Assembly (NCBI GenBank): GCA_020633515.1
Contig: JACKDM010000027.1
Location: 1 to 64,000, forward strand
Origin: Myxococcales bacterium
Lineage (GTDB): Bacteria; Myxococcota; Bradymonadia; UBA7976; UBA1532
Length of the DNA: 64,000 bases
Direction: 5' to 3'
In this document: positions 1 through 9,088 of the stretch, in pieces
Position numbering within the stretch: position 1 is the stretch's first letter
Layout: each line of letters begins with the position of its first letter
Program-made: the position numbers and the translations under genes
Notes under the pieces: model-generated
Database searches by the model: none
Told to the model about the DNA's origin: nothing
Seen by the model: only the letters and a program-made list of their open reading frames with translations

Positions 1-331
1 GATCCCTTCTGGCAGGTCAATGGCGGCTTCCCGCTGATCCCTCGCGGCCACACCGGGCTGCGGCTTCGACCTGTCCCCCTTCCCGCAGATCACGCCGCTC
101 GGCGGCTGGGGCGGCGGCACCGTCTCGCTCGCCTACCGCGACCGTGGCCTCGGGCGCCTGTGGCTCGTCGAGGGCGACTGGCAGGACAATGAACCGTTCT
201 GGACTGCCGAGAGCGCGGCGCTCATGCGCGCGATGGCCATCGACCCCTTCGACCCGAAGTGCGACCGCGCCGGCGCCTGCCTGCACGACCGCGCCTGCGT
301 CGATGGCATCTGCGTGCGCGCCGCGCCCTGA
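1..331 (+). CDS. C-terminal fragment of an exported Cys-containing protein (partial, one frame break)
   Basis: The window opens inside a gene. Frame 1 reads DPFWQVNGGFPLIPRG and then degrades, while frame 2 continues sensibly from about position 48 (CGFDLSPFPQITPLGG) to the TGA at 329-331. A single-base indel near 45-60 therefore separates the two parts. The tail carries two short Cys-x(5)-Cys-x(3)-Cys stretches ending CVRAAP, the kind of small Cys-rich end seen on exported myxobacterial proteins. A hairpin plus T7 run follows immediately. The family is not recognised, and the start lies outside the window. Confidence 0.5.
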
Positions 332-336
332 TGGCT

Positions 337-369
337 CGGCCGGCAAAATTCACCGCCGACCGTTTTTTT
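337..369 (+). terminator. Rho-independent terminator
   Basis: The arm CGGCCGG at 337-343 pairs with CCGACCG at 356-362 (six of seven pairs, one C/A mismatch) around a 12-nt loop. Seven T residues follow at 363-369. It lies 5 nt after the stop of the left-edge gene and is the only stem followed by a clean T-run that I found in the window. It separates that gene from the VWA gene starting at 432. Confidence 0.6.
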
Positions 370-431
370 CGGATCGTTCTTCGACCCCACCCCGTAGCCC
401 GGCGCCGCGACCCCGAACCCAGGAGGTATCG

Positions 432-1982
432 ATGCCGACCCGCCGCCGCGCCCTCACCGCCCTGATCCTGCCCCCCGCCGCCCTGCTCGCCTCGCTCGCC
501 TTCGCGAGCCCCGACGACGAAGAAGACAAGCACAAGCACTACGACTTCGCCCCCGCCACCGTCGAAGCCTTCGCGCCCGCCCCCTCGATGCGCATCCAGG
601 CCGAGTTCGGCGCCACCCCCGGCGGCGCGCAAGACATCAACTACGCCCGCGACCGCATCCTCGCCGGCGAGGTGCCCCACCCCGAGACCTTCACCCCCGA
701 GGGCCTCTTCTCCCGCCACGACCTCCCGCTCCCCGCCGACCGCCCCTGCAAGCAGACCCTCTGCCTCGCCGGCGCCGCCACCGCCGCCGACCTGCTCGCC
801 CAGCCCGAGGTGCGCATGCTCGCGCAGCTCGGCTTCACCAGCGGCCTCGACCCCGCGACCTGGAAGCGCGCCCCGCTCGCGCTCGTCGCCGTCGTCGACA
901 AGAGCGGGAGCATGTCGGGCCAGCCGCTCGAGACCGTCAAGGACAGCCTGCACCGCCTCGTCGACCAGCTCGGCCCCGCCGATCGCATCGCGATCGTGCT
1001 CTACGGCGACCGCACCCACGTCCACCTCGCCCCCACCGCCGTCAAGGACCGCGAGGCGCTGCACCGCGCGATCGAAGGCATCCAGAGCGCCGGCAGCACC
1101 GCGATGGAGGCCGGGCTCACCCTCGGCTTCGACGTCGCCCGAGACATCAAGCGTGGCTTCGCCGGCACCACCCGGGTGATGCTCTTCACCGACGAGCGCC
1201 CCAACGTCGGCGCGACCGACAAGCAGAGCTTCATGGGGCTCGCCCGCGCCGCGAGCCATGATGGCATCGGCATGACCACCATCGGCGTCAGCACCCACTT
1301 CGGCGCCGAGCTCGCCACCGCCGTCAGCAGCGTGCGCGGCGGCAACCTCTTCTTCTTCCCCGACGCCGCCAGGATGGTCGATGTCTTCAAGGACGAGCTC
1401 GACACCATGGTCACCGAGCTCGCCCATGATTTCCGCCTCACCGTCGAGCCCGGCCGCGGCTGGCAGATCAGCGGGCTCTATGGCATCCCCGGTGACATGG
1501 TCAAGCCCACCGCCAATGGCGGCTATGAGATGACGATCGAGACGATCTTCCTCAGCCGCAACAAGGGCGCGATCTACGTCGCCTTCAAGCCGGCCGGCGA
1601 CCTGCCCGCGCCGCACGGCGCGCCGGGCGGGGCGAGCGTGCGCTACACCGACGCGAGCGGGCGCGTCGTCGACGACCGGGTCGGCTTCGACCTCGTCGAC
1701 GACGCGCTGCCGCTCGGCCTCGCCCGCGGGCTCTTGCTCGTCGACGAGGTCACCGCGCTCAAGAAGGCGACCGCGCTGCACCTGCACGACAACGACCAGG
1801 AGGGCGCCTACCGCATGGTGCAGGCGCTGCGGCGGCGCTTCGAGATCGCCGAGGTCCCCGGGCTCGACGAGGAGCGCGCGATGATCGCGGCGCTCGACGC
1901 GACGCTGACCCGCCTCAGCGGCCATCAGGGCGAGGGCGGCGCGGCGATCGCGCGCGACCCGGTGAGCGGGCTGCCGCAGTAG
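432..1982 (+). CDS. Exported von Willebrand factor A (VWA) domain protein
   Basis: A 516-aa protein. The start at 432 is chosen because AGGAGG lies at 421-426 and a signal peptide follows (basic n-region, then a hydrophobic stretch ending near Phe-Ala-Ser, residues 1-24). The VWA domain spans about residues 148-340. Its MIDAS is intact: D156-K-S158-G-S160, with the acidic MIDAS-loop residue D254 in FTDERPN. A conserved C-terminal beta-rich region follows, as in YfbK-type bacterial VWA proteins. MIDAS proteins bind ligands through a divalent metal, so an adhesive or assembly role in the periplasm or at the surface is likely. The next gene, a lipoprotein, starts 94 nt downstream in the same direction. 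No enzymatic motif is seen. Confidence 0.85.
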   Translation: MPTRRRALTALILPPAALLASLAFASPDDEEDKHKHYDFAPATVEAFAPAPSMRIQAEFGATPGGAQDINYARDRILAGEVPHPETFTPEGLFSRHDLPLPADRPCKQTLCLAGAATAADLLAQPEVRMLAQLGFTSGLDPATWKRAPLALVAVVDKSGSMSGQPLETVKDSLHRLVDQLGPADRIAIVLYGDRTHVHLAPTAVKDREALHRAIEGIQSAGSTAMEAGLTLGFDVARDIKRGFAGTTRVMLFTDERPNVGATDKQSFMGLARAASHDGIGMTTIGVSTHFGAELATAVSSVRGGNLFFFPDAARMVDVFKDELDTMVTELAHDFRLTVEPGRGWQISGLYGIPGDMVKPTANGGYEMTIETIFLSRNKGAIYVAFKPAGDLPAPHGAPGGASVRYTDASGRVVDDRVGFDLVDDALPLGLARGLLLVDEVTALKKATALHLHDNDQEGAYRMVQALRRRFEIAEVPGLDEERAMIAALDATLTRLSGHQGEGGAAIARDPVSGLPQ

Positions 1983-2076
1983 GGATCGACCCCGGCGGTC
2001 GGCCGGGCGGCCGCACTTGACCCGAGGCGCGCCCGGAGCGTCCAATGCCGCCGGTCAACCCCTGCCCGGAGGGCTC

Positions 2077-5000
2077 ATGCCCGCTCGCCCCGCCCGCCTC
2101 CGCCTCGCGCTCGTCTGCGTCACGCTCGCCCTCGCGCTCGCCGCGTGCCACGAAGACCGCGAGACCCTCAGCTATATCGACGCCGCCGCCGCTGACGCGC
2201 TGCCGCCCGACGGCGCGGGTGATGCCATCGCCGACATGGCATCCGATGCCATCACAGATATGACACCCGATGCCATCACGCCCGCCGATCTCGGCCCCGA
2301 CGCCGCCGTCGTCTCCCCCGTGCTCCGGCCCCGCTTCGACCCCGCCGGGCGCGGCTTCTTCTCGACGCCCTGGCCGTCGGACGCCCGCCTCACCGCGCGC
2401 GGCACGCCGCGGCTCAGCGACTTCCCGCTCGGCGGCCCGACGCTCTTGCGCGCGGTCGCCGAGATCGAGGGCCGGGTGACGGGATTCGCGACCATGCCGG
2501 TGATCTACGTCGCGTTCGACGATGACATCACCGGCGCCGCGGTGCCGACGCCGATCGCGTCGCTCGATCCTGCCTCGCCGGTGCAGCTCGTGCGGCTCGG
2601 CGAGGGCTGCGCCGAGCGGGTGCCGGTCGAGGTCTCGGTGCGCGCCGCCGATGACATCGATCGCTTCACCGAGGCCGGGCTGTTGCAGGTCAAGAACACC
2701 GTCGGCGCGGTCCTCGACCCGCGGGTGCCCTACGCGATGATCGTCACCACCGCGTTCGGCGCCCCGCTCGCGAAGCCCATCGCCGCGCCGCCCGCGTTCG
2801 TCGACGCGCTCGCCGGCGATGGCACCGCCTGGGGTGATGCCTTGCAGCCCTTGCGCGACTGCCTGCCCGCGCTCGGGCTCGCCGCCGATGAGATCGCGAT
2901 CGCGACCGTCTTCACCCCGCAGGACCCGGTCGGCACCCTGCAAGCGCTCCGCGCGCGGGTGATGGATCCGGCGCAGATCGAGACCCGCGCCCCGCTCGCG
3001 CTCGCCCGCGACGTCGCGTGGAGCCGGCGGCGGCTGCGGCTGACGACGTGGAGCGGCGAGGTCGAGTTCCCCGTCTTCCAGGCCGGGGTGACGCCCTACA
3101 ACGGCGTCGGCGGCGGCTTCGTGCTCGACGACGACGGCGTCCCCGTCGTGCAGCGCTGGGAGGCGGTCCCCGTCGCGGTCGCGTGGCGTGAGCTCGACAT
3201 GCCACCCGATCCGCGCCCGGCGCTCGTCTTCATCGATGGCACCGGCTGGAGCCCGTGGACCCACCTGCACAGCGGATGGCTCGGCAACGCGCTCGACGCC
3301 GGCTTCGTCGTCTTCTCGTTCATGCCGCAGTTCCACGGCGAGCGCGCGGGTGTCACCGGCGGGCCCGAGGTGCCGACCTTCAACTTCTTCAACCCCGCCG
3401 CGGCGCGCACCAACTTCCAGCAGCAGGCCGCCGAGACCTCGTACTTCCTGCGGGTCATCCGCGAGCAGCTCACCGCCGTCGAGGGGCTGCCACCCTTCGA
3501 CCCCGATGACATCGTCTACGGCGGCCACTCCCAGGGCGCGCTCGCCGGCGCGCTCACCGCGGCGGTCGAGTCCGAGTACGCGGCCTATGTCTTCAACGGG
3601 CTCGCGTCCTACCTCACGCTCACCATCCTCGAGCGCAAGGATCTGCTCGACTTCGAGCTCGTCGTGCGCGGTCTGCTCGGCGCCGACAAGCCGCTCGACC
3701 TCTTCCACCCGGCGTTGCAGCTCCTCCAGCTCGGCAGCGAGTCGGTCGACCCGCACAACTACGCGCGGCTGTGGCGCGGCACGCCGGCGCGGCCCGAAGG
3801 CAACCATGTCTTCGTCGTCAATGGCTGGACCGATGACACCACCACGCCTCGGGGCATGGATCAGCTCACCCTCTCCGCCGAGCTGCCGACCTTCGGCCCG
3901 CCGGGGTGGCAGATCGATCCCTTCGGGGTCGGGGTGCCGCCGGTGGCGACGATGCCGGCGGCGGGCAACGCGACCTCGCTCGCGGGGGATCCGCTGACGA
4001 TCGCGACCTGGCTCGATCCCATGGAGGGCCATGGCACCATCTATCGCAACGCAGAGCTGCGGCGGATGAGCATCGTCTTCTGGCAGACCGCGCGGCGGGG
4101 CGTGCCGGTGCTCGCGCCGAACCGCGAGATGGCATGTGGCGATGGCAGCGACGACGAGGGTGATGGCTTCATCGACTGCGACGACCCCGACTGCGCCGGC
4201 GGCTGGCCGTGCCGCGAGGTCTTCTGCGCCGACGAGCGCGACGACGACGGCGACGGGCTCGTCGACTGCGCCGACGACGAGTGCGGCGACTCGCCGCTCT
4301 GTCAGGAGGAGGACTGCGGCGACGGCCTCGACGACGACGGCGACGGGCTGATCGACTGCGCCGATCCGGGCTGCGCCGGGCGCAAGCCGTGCGGCGAGTC
4401 GATCTGCACCGACTTTCAGGACGACGACGGCGACGGCCTCGTCGACTGCGCCGATCCCGAGTGCGCGCCGCGCCGCGAGTGCCGCGAGTTCGACTGCCGC
4501 GACCTGCGCGACAACGACCGCGACGGGTTGCTCGACTGCGCCGATCCCGAGTGCCTCGGCTTCCTCGGCTGCCCCGAGCCGAGCTGCGAGGACGGCACCG
4601 ACGAGGACGGCAACGGCTTCGTCGACTGCGAGGACCCGCGCTGCGCCGGGCGCCCGAGCTGCCCGATCGCCGCCGAGCTCGTCTGCGACGACGGCCTCGA
4701 CGACGACGGCGACGGGCTCGCCGACTGCGCCGATCCCGACTGCGCGCTCGTCGAGGCCTGCCGCCCGGCGGGGATCTGCGCCGACGGCGACCTGGGGTCG
4801 GCGCTCGGGATCGCGGTGTGGCAAGGCACGCTCGAGGGTCGCCCCGATGACTGGGCGCCGGGCGACTGCACCGCGCTCGGCAGCGGCAAGGACGCGCCCG
4901 ATCTCGCGCTGCGGTGGACGGCGCCGGCCGACGGGGTCTACCTGATCTCGACGCTCGGCTCGGGCGCCGACACGGCGCTGACGCTCTACCCCGACGACTG

Positions 5001-5169
5001 CGACCGCGCCCGCGAGTTCGGCTGCAACGACGACCAGCCGGGGGTGCGCACCTCGGCGATCGCGCTCGACATCGACGCCGGGCAGTCGGTGGTGATCGTG
5101 ATCGCGGCCTTCGAAGAAGACACGGTCGGGCCGGTGCGCCTGCACATCCAGCCGCGTCCGGGGCAGTGA
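2077..5169 (+). CDS. Large lipoprotein: alpha/beta-hydrolase-like domain, seven Cys/Asp repeats, PPC-like C-terminus
   Basis: A 1030-aa protein. ATG 2077 follows GGAGG at 2068-2072 and opens a lipoprotein signal with lipobox LAAC (C24). An Asp/Ala linker (to about residue 75) is encoded by 24-bp DNA repeats. Residues about 80-680 contain a nucleophile elbow GGHSQG with S485, typical of alpha/beta hydrolases; an acid/His pair is not assigned with certainty. From residue 687 to about 902 there are seven units of the form C-x-D-x2-D-D-D-G-D-G-x2-D-C-x-D-P-x-C, resembling calcium-binding Cys/Asp repeats of MopE-type or thrombospondin-3-like proteins. The last ~100 residues resemble a bacterial pre-peptidase C-terminal (PPC) beta domain. 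Likely anchored in the outer membrane; the substrate is unknown. A TTG start at 2017 is possible but lacks a ribosome site. Confidence 0.8.
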   Translation: MPARPARLRLALVCVTLALALAACHEDRETLSYIDAAAADALPPDGAGDAIADMASDAITDMTPDAITPADLGPDAAVVSPVLRPRFDPAGRGFFSTPWPSDARLTARGTPRLSDFPLGGPTLLRAVAEIEGRVTGFATMPVIYVAFDDDITGAAVPTPIASLDPASPVQLVRLGEGCAERVPVEVSVRAADDIDRFTEAGLLQVKNTVGAVLDPRVPYAMIVTTAFGAPLAKPIAAPPAFVDALAGDGTAWGDALQPLRDCLPALGLAADEIAIATVFTPQDPVGTLQALRARVMDPAQIETRAPLALARDVAWSRRRLRLTTWSGEVEFPVFQAGVTPYNGVGGGFVLDDDGVPVVQRWEAVPVAVAWRELDMPPDPRPALVFIDGTGWSPWTHLHSGWLGNALDAGFVVFSFMPQFHGERAGVTGGPEVPTFNFFNPAAARTNFQQQAAETSYFLRVIREQLTAVEGLPPFDPDDIVYGGHSQGALAGALTAAVESEYAAYVFNGLASYLTLTILERKDLLDFELVVRGLLGADKPLDLFHPALQLLQLGSESVDPHNYARLWRGTPARPEGNHVFVVNGWTDDTTTPRGMDQLTLSAELPTFGPPGWQIDPFGVGVPPVATMPAAGNATSLAGDPLTIATWLDPMEGHGTIYRNAELRRMSIVFWQTARRGVPVLAPNREMACGDGSDDEGDGFIDCDDPDCAGGWPCREVFCADERDDDGDGLVDCADDECGDSPLCQEEDCGDGLDDDGDGLIDCADPGCAGRKPCGESICTDFQDDDGDGLVDCADPECAPRRECREFDCRDLRDNDRDGLLDCADPECLGFLGCPEPSCEDGTDEDGNGFVDCEDPRCAGRPSCPIAAELVCDDGLDDDGDGLADCADPDCALVEACRPAGICADGDLGSALGIAVWQGTLEGRPDDWAPGDCTALGSGKDAPDLALRWTAPADGVYLISTLGSGADTALTLYPDDCDRAREFGCNDDQPGVRTSAIALDIDAGQSVVIVIAAFEEDTVGPVRLHIQPRPGQ
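2221..2285 (+). repeat. 24-bp tandem repeat encoding an Asp-rich linker
   Basis: Units begin at 2221, 2245 and 2269, each opening with GATGCCATC. They encode DAIADMAS, DAITDMTP and DAITPADL just after the lipobox of the lipoprotein that starts at 2077. Each unit carries the over-represented GATGNCATC word, using the GAT codon where most other Asp codons of the gene are GAC. Confidence 0.8.
4135..4782 (+). repeat. Seven imperfect coding repeats (Cys/Asp-rich calcium-binding type)
   Basis: The segment holds seven related units of roughly 85-95 bp. Each encodes an acidic D-D-D-G-D-G core between paired cysteines (for example DDDGDGLIDCADPGC). DNA identity between units is high at the GACGACGACGGCGACGG core and lower elsewhere, which indicates expansion by duplication followed by divergence. 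The regular cysteines suggest disulphide pairing and the DxDxDG cores suggest calcium binding. Confidence 0.8.
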
Positions 5170-5210
5170 TACGAGTGCTACCGTTGCGTGACATCGCGGG
5201 GAGGTTCAAG

Positions 5211-6305
5211 ATGCGCGGCGACCCGCAGAGGAGAGGGGACGCCCCGGTCGTGCGTTGCTGGTGGCTGATGGTGATGGTGGGCGCGGCGCTCGGCTGCGCG
5301 GAGGCGGTCGAGCAGGGCACGGCGGTCTGCGACGAGGCGCGGCCGTGCGCGTTCGGCGCGGTCTGCGTCGCCGGCTTCTGCCAGCCGCCCTCGCCCGACG
5401 CGGCCCGCCTCGACGCGGCGCCGGTCGACGCAGCCCCCGACGAGGCGGTCGACGCGGCCCCCGACGAGGCGGTCGCGCCGGCCGATCGCGGCCTCGACGA
5501 CGCGGCGCCGCCGCCCGACCGCGACCCGCCCCCCGGCGACGCCGACGTCTTGCCCGACCTCGAAGCGCCCGACCTCGCGCCACCGCCCGACATGGCCCCG
5601 CCCGACGCCGCGCTCCCCGACGACTGCGGCCGCTTCGGCGAGGTCTGCTGCCCCGGCGACCGCTGCCGCAGCGGCGGCTGCCTCGCCGGCGTCTGCGCCG
5701 CGTTCGGCGGCGTCTATGCCTTCGGCGGCGCCGACGGCGTCTGCACCGTGCGCAACCCCCTCGCCCGCGACCGCTGCGCCTGCCCCCAAGGCTTCGCCGA
5801 GCACGCGCTCGAAGACGTCGACCTCCAGAACCTCGGCGGCGTCGGGATCAGCCACTCGATCTACGTCTGCCTGCCCCCGAGCGACGACCCCGAGGCCGAT
5901 CTGCGCGGCGCCTTCGCCGAGGCGAGCGATCCGGCGGGTCTCGGCTGCCCGACCGGCTGCCGCCCCGGCCCGCTGAGCCCCGCCTGCGCCTGCCCGGCCG
6001 GCGCCACCGCGCACGCCTTCGACGCCGTGCGCTACCGCGTCGACCTGCTCGCCCCCTGCCCCCGCCGCCTCACCCTCTGCGGCGGCCCCGAGCCGCTCAG
6101 CTTCGGCGGCGCGTTTCGCACGATCCGCGGCGCCGCGCCCTGCGGCGACATCGCGCCCGCCGCCCGCTGCGCGCCCAACGCCCGCACCGGCGCCTGCACC
6201 TGTCCCCCCGGCTTCGCGCCCCTGATCGTGCCCGCGATGGCGCCCCATCCGGCGCGCGGCGAGGCGTGCGAGGCCGATTTGACGATCTGCGTGGCGTCAC
6301 CATGA
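5211..6305 (+). CDS. Cys-rich lipoprotein with Asp/Ala/Pro linker
   Basis: A 364-aa protein. ATG 5211 is preceded by GGGGAGG at 5198-5204. A hydrophobic core (WWLMVMVGAA) ends at a lipobox-like ALGC with C29; the -3 residue is Ala rather than the usual Leu. A short Cys cluster follows, then an acidic linker of repeated DAAP units (about residues 63-130; a 24-bp DNA unit is duplicated at 5427-5474). About 235 residues then contain around 20 cysteines spaced like EGF-type or trypsin-inhibitor-like modules (CACPQGF, CACPAGA, CTCPPGF). Likely a disulphide-rich surface lipoprotein. It starts 41 nt after the previous lipoprotein gene, so the two are probably co-transcribed. Function unknown. Confidence 0.75.
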   Translation: MRGDPQRRGDAPVVRCWWLMVMVGAALGCAEAVEQGTAVCDEARPCAFGAVCVAGFCQPPSPDAARLDAAPVDAAPDEAVDAAPDEAVAPADRGLDDAAPPPDRDPPPGDADVLPDLEAPDLAPPPDMAPPDAALPDDCGRFGEVCCPGDRCRSGGCLAGVCAAFGGVYAFGGADGVCTVRNPLARDRCACPQGFAEHALEDVDLQNLGGVGISHSIYVCLPPSDDPEADLRGAFAEASDPAGLGCPTGCRPGPLSPACACPAGATAHAFDAVRYRVDLLAPCPRRLTLCGGPEPLSFGGAFRTIRGAAPCGDIAPAARCAPNARTGACTCPPGFAPLIVPAMAPHPARGEACEADLTICVASP

Positions 6306-6372
6306 CCCCGAGCGTGACGGGTGCTGCCCGGGCGGAGTCCACTCATCGACGTCCGGCCGTGAGGAGAACCGC

Positions 6373-8280
6373 TTGAGTGCCGATGACCCCGTCGTCGGAG
6401 TCGTGCCGCTCGACTTCGCGGCTGCCCGGGCCTACGCCGAGTACATCCCGCAGATGATCTGGCTCGCCGATCCGAGCGGCCGGATCCTCTTCTGCAATCG
6501 GCGCCTCATCGCCGAGATCGGCTGCGACCCGAGCGAGGAGATCGCGGTGTGGGCCGCGCTGATCCACCCCGAGGATCGCGCCCGCGTCGAGGAGCGCTAC
6601 CGCGAGTCGATCGAGACCCGGAGCGGCTACGACGTCGAGATGCGGCTGCGCGTCCCGAGCGGTCAGCGCTGGCGCTGGTATCGCTCGGCCGCGCTCCCGG
6701 TCAAGGACGAGACCGGCGAGGTGCGCTGGTGGAGCGGCACCCTCTCGCTCACCGACGCCCGCCACCGCCTGCAGAGCGCCTTGCGCGCCACCGCCGACGC
6801 GCTCACCGCCGGCGAGCGCCGCTTCCAGATCGCGCTCGACACCGTGCCCGCGCTCGTCTACGAGATGGACATGCACGACGGCCGCATGGTCGGCCTCTTC
6901 GGCTGCGAGAAGCTCCTCGGCTGCTCCCCCTCCGCGCTCGGCAGCCAGCAGGCGTTCCTCGAGCGCATCCACCCCGACGACCTCGACGGCATCCTCGCCG
7001 AGAGCCGCGCCGCGACCGCCGAGCGCCGCACCTTCGAGGTCGAGTACCGCGTGCGCCACGGCGCCGGGCACTACATCTGGGTGCACCAGCACGCCCGCAC
7101 GCTCTACACCGACGAGGGCGTCCCGCAGCGCCGGGTCGGCGTGCAGTACGACGTCACCGCGCGCCGCCACGCCGAAGACCAGCTCCGCGAGGCCGACCGC
7201 CGCAAGGACGAGTTCCTCGGCATCCTCGCCCACGAGCTGCGAAACCCGCTCGCCGTGCTCCGCGCCGGCGTCGACCTCCTCGCCCGCCGCCCCGACCTGC
7301 CGCCCGCGCGCCGCACGATCGACATCCTCGACGCCCAGCTCCGCACGCTCACCCGCCTCGTCGGCGACCTCCTCGACATCACCCGCATCGGCCGCGGCAT
7401 CTTCCGCCTCGACCGCCGCCCGCTCGACCTCGTCGAGCTCGTCGAACAGGTGCGCCAGGCGATGGACCGCCGCGTCCGCGACCGCGGCCAGACCCTCACC
7501 GTCACCTGCCCCGACGCCCCGATCCCGCTCCTCGCCGACCCCGAGCGGCTCCAGCAGATCTTCATCAACCTGCTCGTCAACGCGAGCAGCTACACCGACG
7601 AGGGCGGCCACATCGACCTCAAGGTGCGTCGCGACGGCGACCACGTCGAGATCGAGATCCGCGACGACGGCGAAGGCATCGACGCCGAGCTCTTGCCTCA
7701 GGTCTTCGAACTCTTCACCCAGGGCGACCGATCGCTCGCCCGCAGCACCGTCGGCCTCGGCATCGGCCTCCATCTCGTGCGCCGCCTCGTCGAAGGCCAC
7801 GACGGCGAGATCACCGCCGAGAGCGCCGGCAAGGGCCAGGGCAGCACCTTCCGCGTGCGCCTCCCGATCGCCGAAGACGTCGCCCCCGTCGCCATCGCCC
7901 CGCCCCCGGTCGTGCCCTCGCTCGCGATCCTCGTCGTCGACGACAACCGCGAATACCTCGAACACCAGGGCCCCGTCCTCGCCGAAGCCGGCCACCGCGT
8001 CCGCGTCGCCTACGACGGCCCCTCGGCGCTCGAAGCCATCGACGGCTTCACCCCCGACCTCGTCCTCCTCGACATCGGCCTGCCCGGCATGGACGGCTTC
8101 GAACTCGCCGCCCGCCTCCGCGAGAAGCTCGGCCGCGACGTCGTGCTCGTCGCCGTGAGCGGCTACGACCAGCCCGGCCACCGCTCCGCCTCGGCCCGCG
8201 CCGGCGTCGACTTCCACCTCGGCAAGCCGCTCGACCTCGACGTCCTCAACCGGCTGATCGCGCAGAAGCGGGTGGGGTGA
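6373..8280 (+). CDS. Soluble hybrid sensor histidine kinase (PAS-PAS-HisKA-HATPase-REC)
   Basis: A 635-aa protein. TTG 6373 is chosen for the GAGGAG at 6361-6366. There are two PAS/PAC modules (about residues 15-135 and 145-265). The dimerisation/phosphoacceptor helix carries H287 in AHELRNP. The ATP-binding domain holds the N-box (FINLLVNAS, about 397-405), DDGEGID and GLGIGL. A C-terminal receiver carries the phosphoacceptor D567 in LLDIGLPGMDG. No membrane segment is visible, so it should sense a cytoplasmic cue. It is an orphan: no response regulator or histidine phosphotransfer protein lies beside it. The receiver may act as an internal phosphate sink or relay. Confidence 0.93.
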   Translation: MSADDPVVGVVPLDFAAARAYAEYIPQMIWLADPSGRILFCNRRLIAEIGCDPSEEIAVWAALIHPEDRARVEERYRESIETRSGYDVEMRLRVPSGQRWRWYRSAALPVKDETGEVRWWSGTLSLTDARHRLQSALRATADALTAGERRFQIALDTVPALVYEMDMHDGRMVGLFGCEKLLGCSPSALGSQQAFLERIHPDDLDGILAESRAATAERRTFEVEYRVRHGAGHYIWVHQHARTLYTDEGVPQRRVGVQYDVTARRHAEDQLREADRRKDEFLGILAHELRNPLAVLRAGVDLLARRPDLPPARRTIDILDAQLRTLTRLVGDLLDITRIGRGIFRLDRRPLDLVELVEQVRQAMDRRVRDRGQTLTVTCPDAPIPLLADPERLQQIFINLLVNASSYTDEGGHIDLKVRRDGDHVEIEIRDDGEGIDAELLPQVFELFTQGDRSLARSTVGLGIGLHLVRRLVEGHDGEITAESAGKGQGSTFRVRLPIAEDVAPVAIAPPPVVPSLAILVVDDNREYLEHQGPVLAEAGHRVRVAYDGPSALEAIDGFTPDLVLLDIGLPGMDGFELAARLREKLGRDVVLVAVSGYDQPGHRSASARAGVDFHLGKPLDLDVLNRLIAQKRVG

Positions 8281-8292
8281 GGGCGCGCCCCG

Positions 8293-9060
8293 TCAGCCGT
8301 GCGCGTGCGGGTCGGTGCCTTCGTCTTCGAACAGCGACGGCCCCGGGGTGAAGTCGCGGAACAGCGCCTCGCGCACCAGCCAGAGCTCGGGGAAGAAGGT
8401 CTGCCGCACGCCGTGCTCGAGCAGGTCGGCGGGGGCGCCCTTGAGCGATGGGGTGCGGCCGCCGATGATGCGGCGGACGAGCGCGAGGTGGCGGTGGCGG
8501 AAGCCTTGGAAGGCTTCGTCGAAGTCGATGAGACCCTCGGTGAGCGCGAAGAGATCGGGGTCGCGGGCGGGGTCGCGGTGCAGCTCGAGGAGGCGCACGC
8601 CGCGGCGCTTGAGCGCGTCGCGGCAGGCGCGGCGGAGGCGGGCGGGCTCTTGGAGGAGGGTGTTGAAGCCGGGGCTCTCCTGGCCGCTGCCGCGGCCGAG
8701 CACGGCGCGGATGGTGAAGTAGGCGCGCGGGCTCAATGTCTCGAGGATGCGGAGCTGGGCACCCATGAGGTCGCAGATGACATACATGCGATAGAGCGTG
8801 CCGCGGGCCTCGCTCAAGCGATCCTCGTCGATGAGACGCTCACACAGCCGCAGCTCGTGCTGGCAGAGCTTCATCCAGAGCTCTTCGACCTGATGCACGA
8901 TCTGGAACGCGAGCTCGTCGTGGCAGGAGAGCTCGTCGGGTGCCTTCTGCAAGCCGAGCAGCGGCTCGGTGCGGATGTATTGCTCGTACTCGGTCAGCGC
9001 GCGGCGCTCGCTCGCGGGCTGGGGCACGTCGACGAGGTCATGGCTCTTGTCTCGGCTCAT
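8293..9060 (-). CDS. Tryptophan 2,3-dioxygenase superfamily protein lacking the TGGSSG loop
   Basis: A 255-aa haem protein. Features shared with tryptophan 2,3-dioxygenase: C-H47-D-E (distal His), LWMKLCQHEL, Y114-x3-R118 followed by GRGSGQESPGF, the proximal haem ligand H191 in RHRHLALVRRIIG, and FFPELW. Canonical enzymes of the kynurenine pathway have a GTGGSSG loop between the haem helix and the FFPEL motif, which closes on the L-Trp carboxylate and ammonium groups. Here that stretch is replaced by TPSLKGAPADLLEHG, and the protein is shorter than the roughly 280-300 aa usual for bacterial TDO. It may oxidise another indole or aromatic substrate. It has a GAGGAG ribosome site and lies 28 nt downstream of the YgfZ-like gene in a minus-strand operon. 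No kynureninase or formamidase is nearby. Confidence 0.8.
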   Translation of the reverse strand: MSRDKSHDLVDVPQPASERRALTEYEQYIRTEPLLGLQKAPDELSCHDELAFQIVHQVEELWMKLCQHELRLCERLIDEDRLSEARGTLYRMYVICDLMGAQLRILETLSPRAYFTIRAVLGRGSGQESPGFNTLLQEPARLRRACRDALKRRGVRLLELHRDPARDPDLFALTEGLIDFDEAFQGFRHRHLALVRRIIGGRTPSLKGAPADLLEHGVRQTFFPELWLVREALFRDFTPGPSLFEDEGTDPHAHG

Positions 9061-9088
9061 TGTCTCTCCTCGCCTCGCTGCGCGCGGC

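Noticed and set aside
2017..2076. TTG 2017 as start of the hydrolase-like lipoprotein
   Set aside because: It would place 20 polar residues before the signal peptide and lacks a ribosome site; ATG 2077 has GGAGG upstream and a clean lipobox signal.
4135..4782. CRISPR-like regular repeats
   Set aside because: Units are in frame, diverge at the protein level and have no unique spacers; they encode Cys/Asp protein repeats. No cas gene is present.
1915..5145. A 1076-codon open frame on the minus strand
   Set aside because: It mirrors the lipoprotein gene codon for codon. At extreme GC3 the complementary frame is free of stops. Its product is Ala/Arg/Glu/Val-rich with no domain, start site or context.
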